This document shows, in pieces, positions 50,717 to 58,682 of a stretch of 64,000 bases of DNA. This stretch comes from Brotaphodocola catenula (GTDB lineage: Bacteria > Bacillota > Clostridia > Lachnospirales > Lachnospiraceae): NCBI GenBank assembly GCA_020686985.1, contig JAJEPU010000001.1, positions 62,001 to 126,000 on the forward strand. The letters are read 5' to 3'. The position numbers and the translations under genes were made by a program. The notes under the pieces were generated by a model that was not told the origin of the DNA, ran no database searches, and saw only the letters and a list, made by a program, of their open reading frames with translations. Numbering within the stretch: the stretch's first letter is position 1; each line of letters begins with the position of its first letter.

Positions 50717-51912
50717 TTCGTTTCCTCCGATGCTTCAAAAAATATGCGCTCTGTCTCTTTTAAGAGAGAGCCGATATCGTGTGAGTAGATGAAATCCCAG
50801 CCCGGCCACAGGAAGGTCTCTTCTGGCGAGAGTCCATTGTCAACATCCGGGTGTGCGGATGGGAATTTTCCGCCGGCACAGAAGACTTCGCCCATCTCTT
50901 TGGAGGCGAGATAAGAGATAAATTCCTGAGACTTCTCAGAAGAGGAGGCCTTGCTCAGCAGGAAAATCGGGCTTAAAATCGCACCATCTGACGGCCATAC
51001 AGGAGTCAGAGTGTTGTTTTCGCGGTTCATCAGCGTGAAAAAATACGGCATGACGGTGACTGCCGGGAAGGAGGCTTTCTTTGCCTTTGTTCCGGTCTTG
51101 ACCATCTCTGCGGGATGCATTGCACTCATCAGATTGCGACCGAGGGCGCGAACTCCGTCCTCCCCGTAATGGCTGTAAATGCCGAGCAGGAGTGCGTTGA
51201 AGAGATCAAGATCCCGAACCGGCATTGCGATCGAATTCTCAAATTCCGGGGAGAGCAGATCACTCCAGCTTTGTGGAAACTCGCGTCCATCGAGGACGGA
51301 TTCATTTACCATGAAGACAGCAGGAACGCCTGCAAGGATGGTGTACTGATGTTTCGGATCTTTCAGTTGAAGATGTTCATTGTCAAAGCAGGAGTTGAGC
51401 TTTTCCATTCCGGTTAAGTCGGCGAAGACACCGGCGTCGGAATAGTGTCCGAGGAGACTGCGGTCAAAGAAGAGACCGAATCCGGCCGACAGATAAATAT
51501 CTGCGAGATCATCGGCACTCTTGCTGTTTTTTACCTGTTCCTCGATGTGATCAAGTCCCATGCTTGCAGCCTGAAGATCACAGCTGACATCCGCGAGATG
51601 TTCTTCAATCCAGTTGTTGAGCTTTTCCATCAGCTGAATGCGGATCGGGCAGGGAAGCACACCGGTCACGCGGAGAGCATCTGGATTTTCGCGGGTGCGA
51701 CGGATTACGTCGACGAGCGTCTGCTCTGTTTTTTCTACATCGAGATGGCGGGTCTTTAAAGCCATTTCAAGGGAGACAGAGCGTCCCATCAGCTTTCGCA
51801 GGGCATCGTTTTTGAGAGATTCGTAGCCCATCTCCACGAGCGGTTCAATCAACTCCGGGTACTGTTCGGTTATATTGTAAACTTTATCGGTAAGAGAAAA
51901 ATATGGATTCAA
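50713..51912 (-). CDS. Signal-less solute-binding-type protein with N-terminal DUF1858 domain
   Basis: 399 residues. Residues 1-70 form a DUF1858-like domain (LTDKVYNITEQYPELIEPLVEMGYES; ALRKLMGRSVSLEMALKTRHLD). The rest resembles family 1/6 extracellular solute-binding proteins (DLADIYLSAGFGLFFDRSLLG; YTILAGVPAVFMVNESVLDGR; EFISYLASKEMGEVF). There is no signal peptide or lipobox, so it should be cytosolic, which is unusual for this fold. TTG 51912 is the best start: AAGGAGG lies eight bases upstream; upstream in-frame codons have no site. First gene of the three-gene cluster. Confidence 0.8.
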   Translation of the reverse strand: MNPYFSLTDKVYNITEQYPELIEPLVEMGYESLKNDALRKLMGRSVSLEMALKTRHLDVEKTEQTLVDVIRRTRENPDALRVTGVLPCPIRIQLMEKLNNWIEEHLADVSCDLQAASMGLDHIEEQVKNSKSADDLADIYLSAGFGLFFDRSLLGHYSDAGVFADLTGMEKLNSCFDNEHLQLKDPKHQYTILAGVPAVFMVNESVLDGREFPQSWSDLLSPEFENSIAMPVRDLDLFNALLLGIYSHYGEDGVRALGRNLMSAMHPAEMVKTGTKAKKASFPAVTVMPYFFTLMNRENNTLTPVWPSDGAILSPIFLLSKASSSEKSQEFISYLASKEMGEVFCAGGKFPSAHPDVDNGLSPEETFLWPGWDFIYSHDIGSLLKETERIFFEASEETK

Positions 51913-51970
51913 ATCAGTTTCCTCCTTATGCTTGTCTGTACTTGACTTAGTTTGCTTTTTAACTATTTTT

Positions 51971-51999
51971 ACTATACGCATTCTAACAGAAAAAGTCCA
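51971..51999 (-). promoter_or_regulatory. Promoter of the DUF1858/GTPase/ATPase operon
   Basis: On the minus strand, TGGACT (plus 51994-51999), a 17-base spacer and TATAGT (plus 51971-51976), about 59 bases before the TTG start. Confidence 0.6.
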
Positions 52000-52004
52000 G
52001 AGAG

Positions 52005-52024
52005 TATGTAACAAATGTTACGAA
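52005..52024. promoter_or_regulatory. Crp/Fnr-type palindrome
   Basis: GTAAC-AAAT-GTTAC (52008-52021) is a perfect inverted repeat of the kind bound by HcpR-like Crp/Fnr proteins (TTGTAAC-type half-sites). It lies directly upstream of the -35 of the minus-strand operon; its centre would be near -50. Confidence 0.55.
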
Positions 52025-52036
52025 AATGGATTATGG

Positions 52037-52133
52037 AGAAATGTTCCTGTATATGGGCAGAAATGTTCCGGATTGACAATTTTACAGGATGTCATATTTA
52101 TAGGATGCCATACTTATAGGATGCTGTAATAGT
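52037..52133. repeat. Two sets of short direct repeats in a divergent regulatory region
   Basis: AGAAATGTTCC occurs at 52037-52047 and again at 52059-52069, a 22-base period (two helical turns). Three copies of a 16-base unit starting AGGATG follow at 52086, 52102 and 52118. They sit between the minus-strand operon and the nucleotidyltransferase gene (intergenic 51913-52250), which otherwise holds no gene. Confidence 0.55.
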
Positions 52134-52180
52134 AACCATTTTTTTTGAAATACAATAAGAATTTTGAGGAAAAGATAAAA

Positions 52181-52209
52181 TTGCTATTTTTGATTACTTA
52201 TGTTATAGT
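52181..52209 (+). promoter_or_regulatory. Promoter of the nucleotidyltransferase gene
   Basis: TTGCTA (52181-52186), a 17-base spacer and TATAGT (52204-52209), 41 bases before the start codon. Confidence 0.65.
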
Positions 52210-52250
52210 GAAAATCAGAGAAAGCAATACACGGAAAGGAAAAAAAGACA

Positions 52251-53174
52251 ATGAGAGACACAACTCTGGTTATTATGGCAGCCGGAATCGGAAGCAGATT
52301 CGGCGGTGGAATCAAACAGCTCGCACCGGTAGGACCGAACGGAGAAATCATCATGGACTACTCCATCCATGACGCTTTAGAGGCTGGATTCAATAAGATC
52401 GTTTTCATCATCCGCAAGGATTTGGAGAAGGATTTCAAGGAGATCATCGGAAATCGTATTGAGAAAGTGGCAAAAGTAGAGTATGCATTCCAGGAGCTTG
52501 ATGAGCTTCCGGAGGGATATTCCGTACCGGCAGGTCGTACAAAGCCGTGGGGAACCGGTCAGGCAGTGCTTTGCGCGAAGGATCTTGTAAACGAGCCGTT
52601 CCTTGTAATCAATGCAGATGATTACTACGGCAAAGAGGGATTCAAGAAGATCCATGATTACATGGTAAATGAGATGGACCCGGATGCGGATCCGTATGAT
52701 ATGTGCATGGGTGGATTCATTCTGGAGAACACACTGAGCGATAACGGAACCGTAACCCGTGGTGTCTGCGAGGTAAATCCGGATGGAACTCTGAAGGACG
52801 TAACAGAGACCTTCGAGATTCAGTGGAAGGATGGCGTGCTTGGTGCAGTTGACGGCAAGGGCAATGCAGTTACCGTAGATCCTCATCAGCATGTATCCAT
52901 GAATATGTGGGGACTTCCGCCAAAGTTCTTCGATGAGCTTGAGACCGGTTTCCCGAAGTTCCTCGACAACATTGAGGAGGGCAATCTCAAGGCTGAGTAT
53001 CTGCTTCCGACGATCATTGACCAGATGATTAAGAGCGGACGTGGTTCTGTAAAGGTTCTTGAGACCCGCGACAAGTGGTTTGGTGTGACTTATCAGGCAG
53101 ATAAGCAGACTGTGGTGGATTCGATCCGCAAGCTGATTGCAGACGGTGTTTACAAGGAGCATCTGTATGACTAA
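52251..53174 (+). CDS. Sugar-phosphate nucleotidyltransferase
   Basis: 307 residues with the NTP-transferase signature [18 protein letters not shown], the nucleotide-binding [11 protein letters not shown] and the metal-binding [13 protein letters not shown]. It transfers a nucleotidyl group to a sugar phosphate or related substrate, but the exact sugar cannot be read from the sequence; the pattern is not that of canonical GalU, RfbA or GlgC. AAGGAAAAAAAGACA precedes the ATG. The next gene starts inside its last codons. Confidence 0.83.
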   Translation: MRDTTLVIMAAGIGSRFGGGIKQLAPVGPNGEIIMDYSIHDALEAGFNKIVFIIRKDLEKDFKEIIGNRIEKVAKVEYAFQELDELPEGYSVPAGRTKPWGTGQAVLCAKDLVNEPFLVINADDYYGKEGFKKIHDYMVNEMDPDADPYDMCMGGFILENTLSDNGTVTRGVCEVNPDGTLKDVTETFEIQWKDGVLGAVDGKGNAVTVDPHQHVSMNMWGLPPKFFDELETGFPKFLDNIEEGNLKAEYLLPTIIDQMIKSGRGSVKVLETRDKWFGVTYQADKQTVVDSIRKLIADGVYKEHLYD

Positions 53175-53925
53175 ATTGATTTCCTGGAATGTCAACGGAA
53201 TCCGTGCCTGCGTGGGCAAGGGGTTTTTAGACTTTTTTCAGGAGGCGGATGCAGATATTTTCTGCCTTCAGGAGACGAAACTTCAGGAGGGACAGATTGA
53301 TCTTGAACTGCCGGGGTATCATCAGTACTGGAACTATGCCAAGAAAAAGGGATATTCCGGAACGGCGATGTTTACCCGAACAGAACCGATTTCTGTGACC
53401 TATGGAATCGGGATCGAGGAGTATGACGGAGAGGGACGCGTCATCACGGCGGAATTTCCGGAGTACTATGTTGTAACCTGTTACACGCCGAATTCTCAGA
53501 GTGAGCTTGCCCGGTTGGACTATCGAATGGGATGGGAGGACGCATGGCTTTCGTGGCTGAAAAAGCTCGAGGAGAAGAAGCCGGTGATTTTCTGTGGCGA
53601 TCTGAACGTGGCACACAAGGAGATTGATCTGAAAAATCCGAAGACGAATCGAAAGAATGCCGGATTTACCGACGAGGAGCGCGAGAAATTTTCCCGTCTT
53701 CTCGATGCAGGATTTATCGACACATACCGCTATTTCTATCCGGATCAGGAGGGCGTGTATTCCTGGTGGTCTTATCGTTTCAAGGCGAGAGAAAAGAATG
53801 CAGGGTGGAGAATCGACTATTTCTGTGTTTCAGAGTCTTTAAAAGACCATCTTGAGAGCGCATCGATTCACACAGAGGTGTTGGGATCAGATCACTGTCC
53901 GGTGGAATTGAATCTGAAAGAATAG
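53167..53925 (+). CDS. xth: Exodeoxyribonuclease III
   Basis: AP endonuclease/3'-5' exonuclease for base-excision repair. 252 residues: [29 protein letters not shown] (metal-binding Glu), [39 protein letters not shown] and the catalytic [12 protein letters not shown] 53167 overlaps the end of the nucleotidyltransferase gene by eight bases with AAGGAG seven bases upstream. A terminator follows at about 54002-54068. Confidence 0.94.
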   Translation: MTKLISWNVNGIRACVGKGFLDFFQEADADIFCLQETKLQEGQIDLELPGYHQYWNYAKKKGYSGTAMFTRTEPISVTYGIGIEEYDGEGRVITAEFPEYYVVTCYTPNSQSELARLDYRMGWEDAWLSWLKKLEEKKPVIFCGDLNVAHKEIDLKNPKTNRKNAGFTDEEREKFSRLLDAGFIDTYRYFYPDQEGVYSWWSYRFKAREKNAGWRIDYFCVSESLKDHLESASIHTEVLGSDHCPVELNLKE

Positions 53926-54001
53926 CAATTTTGGCATAAAAAAGATAAGTTCTGCATAAAAAGAACAATGTTGCTGGATGTTGCTAGAAAACGGAGATTT
54001 C

Positions 54002-54068
54002 AAAGGGGCCGTCATAAAACAGCAAAAACAGTGTGATCTGTGTGCCGTTTTGTGACGGCCCTTTTTTT
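54002..54068 (+). terminator. Intrinsic terminator after the exonuclease gene
   Basis: GGGGCCGTCA near 54004-54013 pairs with TGACGGCCC near 54053-54061 across a loop with internal AAAACAG/CTGTGT pairing, followed by T7. Confidence 0.82.
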
Positions 54069-54179
54069 CCATCAAATATTGAAATCGTGGACTGCCATGT
54101 TTGCTGACGTAGAAGACAGAGAAGATAAAAACTTTACATGTGGTAATTCATAATCATAAAAGAAGGGGGGGAGCTGGAG

Positions 54180-56414
54180 ATGCATTCATTTAAGATTGAC
54201 AACAGTGTGAGGGGAGACGCAGTGCTGGGACTTACAAAGGTAGACGGAGGCATTCGTGTGGCAGTGGTAGCCGATGCGAAGGAGTGTGCCCTGCTCTTGT
54301 ATCTGTCGGGATCTCATTCACGGCAGAGAGAGGAGAAGAAAGAGACGGCGCGGATTGCATTTCCGGAAGAGGGAAAGATAGGCAATGTCTGGACGATGAC
54401 CGTTCTAGGGGAAGATTTGGATCGCTATGACTATGCATTTGAGGCAGATGGGGTTCGTTTTGAAGATCCTCACGGGCGCTCGTTTGAGGGACATGAGCGC
54501 TGGGGAAAGAAAGAGCTGGGAAACATTCTGCTGAAAACACCGGTATCTCAGCCGGAGTTTGACTGGGAGGATGATGAGCGTCAGGGGATTTCCTACGAGG
54601 ATGTGATTGTGTATCGGCTTCATGTGCGCGGTTTCACCCGCCATGCCTCATCTGGTGTGGAGAACAGAGGAACCTTTGCCGGAATTGTGGAAAAGATTCC
54701 TTATCTCAAGGAACTTGGAGTGACAACGGTCGAACTCATGCCAGCAACCGAGTTTAATGAGGTGATGATGCGCCCGAGGCAGATCCAGCATCGCTATCAG
54801 GAGCGATCGAAAGAAATGAAAACGGGCTTGTCATCATCCTTGGAAATGGAGTCTTCGGAGACTGCGTCCTCGGAAACCACATCGAGGAAAACGGATCTGA
54901 ATTCGAGCACATCTGTCATGGAGGCGGATGGTCGCTTAAATTACTGGGGATATGGACCGTCGTTTCTGTTTGCTCCGAAGGCATCCTATGCGGGCAGGGG
55001 AAAAAATCCAGTCACGGAATTCAAGAACCTTGTAAAGACGCTTCACCGGGAGAATCTTGGCATTGTGGTTGAGCTTTTCTTTACAGGCGAGGAGACACCT
55101 GCCGATGTCGTGGAAGTGGCAAGATTTTGGGTGAGGGAATTCCATGTCGATGGACTCCACATCAGCGGGACAGCCCCGATCGCGCTTCTCGCCTCCGACC
55201 CGTATCTCTCTGACACGATGCTCTGGGCGACGAGTTGGGATGGAATTGAGATTGCGGGAAGCGGGCAGAAGAAAAATGGGAAGACCGATCCGTTCCAGAG
55301 AAGACTCGCAGAGAGCCAGATTTTCAAGAAGCAGTTTGCACAGACCCGACAGGTAAGCCGTGGCAAGGTGCAGGAAGCGGAAAACGGCAAAGCTGCAAGC
55401 GCGGATAAAGCAAACAGTGCGGAAAAAGCGAAAGATGCCGGAAAAGAGAATGGCTCTGAAAAAAATGCAGAAATGATGGGATTAGCGGTGGAGCCAAAGA
55501 GACGGACGAGAGTTCTTGGCGAGTACAACGATGGCTTTCTCGTTGATATGAGACGCGTCCTCAAGGGCGATGAGGGGCAGATGGGTGCGCTGGCATTTCG
55601 CAGCCGCAGAAATCCCGATACCTTCGGTGTGTTGAACTACATGGCATCTAACAATGGATTTACGATGGCAGATATGGTTTCTTACGACCAGAAACACAAT
55701 GAGGCGAACGGGGAGGAGAATCGCGACGGAACGGATTACAACTGTTCGTGGAACTGTGGTGCAGAGGGTTCGGTTCGTAGAAAGAAGATCCGTCAGCTTC
55801 GCAAAAAACAGCTCAGGAATGCGGTTCTGCTTCTGATGCTGAGTCAGGGAACTCCGCTTCTGCTTGCCGGGGATGAATTTGGCAATTCGCAGGACGGAAA
55901 CAACAACGCTTACTGTCAGGACAATGAGATCTCATGGCTGAACTGGAATAACCAGAAGACGAACGCGGATCAGCTCGAATTTGTAAAGCATGCGATCGCA
56001 TTCCGAAAAGAGCATCCGGTGTTTCATCAGCCGACAGAGCCGAAACTCATGGATTCGCTTGCCTGCGGTCAGCCGGATGTCTCCTATCATGGAATCAGTG
56101 CGTGGAAGCCGGAATTTGACAATTTCCGCAGACAGTTTGGAATTCTCTACTGTGGGGACTATGCGAGAAAGGCGGACGGGACACCGGACGATACGTTCTT
56201 CGTCATCTACAATATGCACTGGGAACCGCATGAATTTGCGCTTCCAACGCTGTCAGCAGGAAAAAAATGGCAGGTAGTATTTCAGACCGCAGATGAGGCT
56301 CAGAATGGCTTCTATGAGGCCGGAAAAGAGCCGGAACTCAAGTCTCAGAAAAAGTTTATGGCGCCCTCGCGAAGCATTGCTGTGTTTATCGGAAAAACCG
56401 TGGAAAAACCTTGA
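54180..56414 (+). CDS. GlgX-like GH13 protein lacking the catalytic residues (pseudoenzyme)
   Basis: 744 residues with the glycogen-debranching layout: CBM48-like N-terminus (DRYDYAFEADG), GH13 barrel (VYRLHVRGFTRHASSG; GVTTVELMPATEF; YWGYGPSFLFAPKASYA) and C-terminal landmarks AGDEFGNSQDGNNNAYCQDN. All four catalytic regions are altered: region I reads VVELFFTGEE (296-305), region II VDGLHIS with Ser329 in place of the nucleophile Asp, region III LWATSW with Thr351 in place of the acid Glu, and region IV MASNNGF with Asn491-Asn492 in place of His-Asp. Low-complexity insertions lie near 205-245 and 395-435. The frame is intact, so it is probably a binding or regulatory protein, not a decayed gene. 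Confidence 0.8.
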   Translation: MHSFKIDNSVRGDAVLGLTKVDGGIRVAVVADAKECALLLYLSGSHSRQREEKKETARIAFPEEGKIGNVWTMTVLGEDLDRYDYAFEADGVRFEDPHGRSFEGHERWGKKELGNILLKTPVSQPEFDWEDDERQGISYEDVIVYRLHVRGFTRHASSGVENRGTFAGIVEKIPYLKELGVTTVELMPATEFNEVMMRPRQIQHRYQERSKEMKTGLSSSLEMESSETASSETTSRKTDLNSSTSVMEADGRLNYWGYGPSFLFAPKASYAGRGKNPVTEFKNLVKTLHRENLGIVVELFFTGEETPADVVEVARFWVREFHVDGLHISGTAPIALLASDPYLSDTMLWATSWDGIEIAGSGQKKNGKTDPFQRRLAESQIFKKQFAQTRQVSRGKVQEAENGKAASADKANSAEKAKDAGKENGSEKNAEMMGLAVEPKRRTRVLGEYNDGFLVDMRRVLKGDEGQMGALAFRSRRNPDTFGVLNYMASNNGFTMADMVSYDQKHNEANGEENRDGTDYNCSWNCGAEGSVRRKKIRQLRKKQLRNAVLLLMLSQGTPLLLAGDEFGNSQDGNNNAYCQDNEISWLNWNNQKTNADQLEFVKHAIAFRKEHPVFHQPTEPKLMDSLACGQPDVSYHGISAWKPEFDNFRRQFGILYCGDYARKADGTPDDTFFVIYNMHWEPHEFALPTLSAGKKWQVVFQTADEAQNGFYEAGKEPELKSQKKFMAPSRSIAVFIGKTVEKP

Positions 56415-56439
56415 CAAAGCAAGGTAAAACAGATATAAA
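56411..56439 (+). promoter_or_regulatory. Promoter of the HU gene
   Basis: TTGACA (56411-56416), a 17-base spacer and TATAAA (56434-56439). The -35 overlaps the stop codon of the preceding gene. Confidence 0.75.
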
Positions 56440-56512
56440 TGGAAGAGTACATTTTTTAATACAAGATAGTAACCTGAAACGGTACTATGGACCATTCTAG
56501 GAGGAAATGATA

Positions 56513-56788
56513 ATGAACAAGACAGAATTAGTTGCAGCAGTAGCAGAGCAGGCAGGTCTTTCCAAGAAAGACGCAGAGGCAGCAGTAAAGGCATTTACTG
56601 ATGTTGTTTCTGATGCACTGAAGAAGGGAGATAAGATCCAGCTGGTTGGTTTTGGTACTTTTGAGGTATCTGAGAGAGCAGCAAGAGAGGGCAGAAACCC
56701 GAAGACTGGCGAGAGCATGAAGATCGAGGCTTGCAAGACCCCGAAGTTCAAAGCTGGTAAGGCTCTGAAGGATCTGGTAAACGCATAA
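56513..56788 (+). CDS. hup: HU family DNA-binding protein
   Basis: Nucleoid protein, 91 residues: MNKTELVAAVAEQAGLSKKDAE, VGFGTFEVSERAAREGRNPKTGE, PKFKAGKALKDLVN. AGGAGG lies eight bases before ATG 56513. It heads the hup-yabO-yabP-yabQ-divIC-spoIIE-tilS block. Confidence 0.96.
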   Translation: MNKTELVAAVAEQAGLSKKDAEAAVKAFTDVVSDALKKGDKIQLVGFGTFEVSERAAREGRNPKTGESMKIEACKTPKFKAGKALKDLVNA

Positions 56789-57019
56789 GTTTATAACGAA
56801 CGAAAATATATAAAATCTCTGCTTATTTCCTGGTAACGGTACAGCTCCTGTGAACTTGCAAAGTGACTTTTGATATAGTTACTTCGTTTCGCAGTGAAAA
56901 GTCTGAGATTTTAATAAAACGCGTAAAATAATTCCCTCTATGTGCGACTTGCATGGTATGTGCGACTGCATGATAGGGGGAATTTTGTTTTACAGATTAG
57001 AGAAATAAGGAGGAACGAT

Positions 57020-57259
57020 ATGCGATTAGATAAATATCTGAAAGTTTCCCGTATCATCAAGAGAAGAACCGTGGCAAACGAGGCGTGCGACAGCGGGCGT
57101 GTGATGCTCAACGACAAGGTTGCAAGAGCCAGCGCAGAGGTGAAAGCCGGGGACGTGATTGAGATTGCGTTCGGCAACAAGTCGGTCAAGGTGCGCGTGA
57201 CGAGCGTGCAGGAGTCGATTCGCAAGGAGGATGCGAAAGAGATGTTCGAGTATCTATAA
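57020..57259 (+). CDS. rqcP: S4-domain RNA-binding protein (RqcP/YabO type)
   Basis: 79 residues consisting of one S4 domain (MRLDKYLKVSRIIKRRTVANEACDSGRVMLND). In Bacillus the equivalent, RqcP, helps ribosome quality control with RqcH. AAGGAGG lies just before ATG 57020. Position after hup and ahead of yabP matches the standard order, although two unrelated genes are inserted before yabP here. Confidence 0.9.
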   Translation: MRLDKYLKVSRIIKRRTVANEACDSGRVMLNDKVARASAEVKAGDVIEIAFGNKSVKVRVTSVQESIRKEDAKEMFEYL

Positions 57260-57279
57260 AATTGTCCTTCCAGAAAAAC

Positions 57280-57307
57280 TTGCTGTTTTAAAGATTTGTG
57301 TTATAGT
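57280..57307 (+). promoter_or_regulatory. Promoter of a structured non-coding region
   Basis: TTGCTG (57280-57285), a 16-base spacer and TATAGT (57302-57307). Transcription would start near 57314, immediately before strong RNA hairpins. Confidence 0.6.
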
Positions 57308-57313
57308 AAGAGG

Positions 57314-57450
57314 GAAGTGTAACGGTTTCGCAGACCTTTGCAGAAATTGCAAAGACTGCGGATCGTTATAAACCGTTGCGGATGAACGTTATTCTTGGGA
57401 AAACGTATCACGGTCAGTCGGGATGAGAAATCGCTTCTGCGATTTCTAAA
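57314..57450 (+). ncRNA. Candidate structured RNA upstream of the ECF gene
   Basis: Downstream of the promoter, AACGGTTT (57321-57328) can pair with AAACCGTT (57370-57377) and inside it CGCAG/CTGCG and CTTTGCA/TGCAAAG form a tight hairpin; a second perfect 9-bp hairpin AGAAATCGC-TTCT-GCGATTTCT lies at 57426-57447. No convincing protein is encoded: a 68-codon frame from TTG 57395 has no ribosome binding site. It could be a leader of the ECF gene or a small RNA. It resembles no riboswitch class I can name. The remaining 57451-57835 shows nothing clear. Confidence 0.5.
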
Positions 57451-57835
57451 TTCGTATTACTTGGATGAATCAATCAGAGAATTTCAGATTTGGATCATGA
57501 TTCAGAGACAGGCATGGATGTATAGACCTCTTGAGGCTGTAACAGGATGTGCGGATGGATCTGAGCGAGAGTGTTTCAAAACAGGGAAAAAGTTTTCATG
57601 AAAAATCTGTGTGTAATCCAGGTAAGTGATTTCTGTATGTCAGGTATCTGTATGCAGAATTCTGTCTGAAACTGTGTGATCTTTATTTTCATTAATTTCT
57701 AAAAAAATGAAATTTGTATTCTTGAGAGTCGTTTGTTTCGTATGTGTATCCCCGAAAAAATAAATATTCTGAAAAGCAGGGGAACGCCCCGCAGATTTGT
57801 GGTGCGCCGTTTTATCAGAGCAAAAGGAGAACAAA

Positions 57836-58468
57836 ATGAAAGCAGTCACAAAAAACACAATTACTCTTGAACAATCCCGTTCCCGGACATCCTTTATGGT
57901 GAAGCTGGCGATGATGGTTGCCATCATCTTTGTCATGGCATTTTCACCGCTCGGTTACCTTAGAACCCCGGGACTTACGATTACATTTCTGACTGTGCCG
58001 GTTGCAGTCGGAGCGATCATTCTCGGACCGGTCGCCGGTGCTGTCTGCGGTTGTGCTTTCGGTATGACGAGCATGATCATGGCACTGACCGGTGGTTCCG
58101 CATTCAGTGCAGCCCTTCTTCAGATTAACCCGTTTGGACTTTTATTTACTCTGCTTGTACCGCGTATTCTGGAAGGCTGGCTCTGCGGTCTGATCTTCCA
58201 GGTGGTAAAAAAAGTATCGAAAAATGGTGCCTTTGTTGTGGCAAGCCTGTCCTGCCCGCTTCTCAATACTCTGCTCTTTATGAGCTCTCTGGTTGTATTC
58301 TTCTACAATACCGACTACATCCAGAATATTGCATCCGGTCTTGGAGCAGGCAATCCGTTCATCTTTGTTACTCTGTTTGTAGGTCTTCAGGGTGCGATTG
58401 AGGCAGTTGTCTGCACTCTGCTTGGAAGTGCCGTATCGAGAGCACTGGCAGTTGCACTGAGAAAGTAA
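57836..58468 (+). CDS. ECF transporter S component (substrate unknown)
   Basis: Membrane vitamin-binding subunit, 210 residues, about six hydrophobic segments. Family features: SFMVKLAMMVAIIFVMAFSPLGYL-type start, TITFLTVPVAVGAIILGPVAGAVCGCAFG and PRILEGWLCGL. The pattern is closest to pantothenate/PanT-like S components, but the vitamin cannot be fixed. AAAAGGAG lies six bases before ATG 57836. It and the next gene interrupt the yabO-yabP order. Confidence 0.82.
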   Translation: MKAVTKNTITLEQSRSRTSFMVKLAMMVAIIFVMAFSPLGYLRTPGLTITFLTVPVAVGAIILGPVAGAVCGCAFGMTSMIMALTGGSAFSAALLQINPFGLLFTLLVPRILEGWLCGLIFQVVKKVSKNGAFVVASLSCPLLNTLLFMSSLVVFFYNTDYIQNIASGLGAGNPFIFVTLFVGLQGAIEAVVCTLLGSAVSRALAVALRK

Positions 58469-58474
58469 AAAATG

Positions 58475-58525
58475 AAAGGAGCGTGCCCGAACCTGTATGG
58501 TTCAGATAGGGCATGCTCCTTTTTT
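58475..58525 (+). terminator. Intrinsic terminator after the ECF gene
   Basis: AAAGGAGCGTGCCC (58475-58488) pairs with GGGCATGCTCCTTTTTT (58509-58525), inner GAACC/GGTTC loop helix, T6 tail. Confidence 0.88.
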
Positions 58526-58682
58526 ACTTCTTAATATGCGATCATTATGATAAAAAATGAAACTGCGAAACGGTTAGAATGTTGCGAAACGATTTTGATG
58601 AAAACGAAAAAATAAAAATCAAGAATCAAAAAATAAAAAAATAGAAGCAGAAAAATAAAAACGAAAGAAGAGGGAAAACATT

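Noticed and set aside
57395-57601. 68-codon open frame between the S4 gene and the ECF gene
   Set aside because: TTG start, no ribosome binding site, overlaps the strong hairpin at 57426-57447 and the encoded sequence resembles no family I know.
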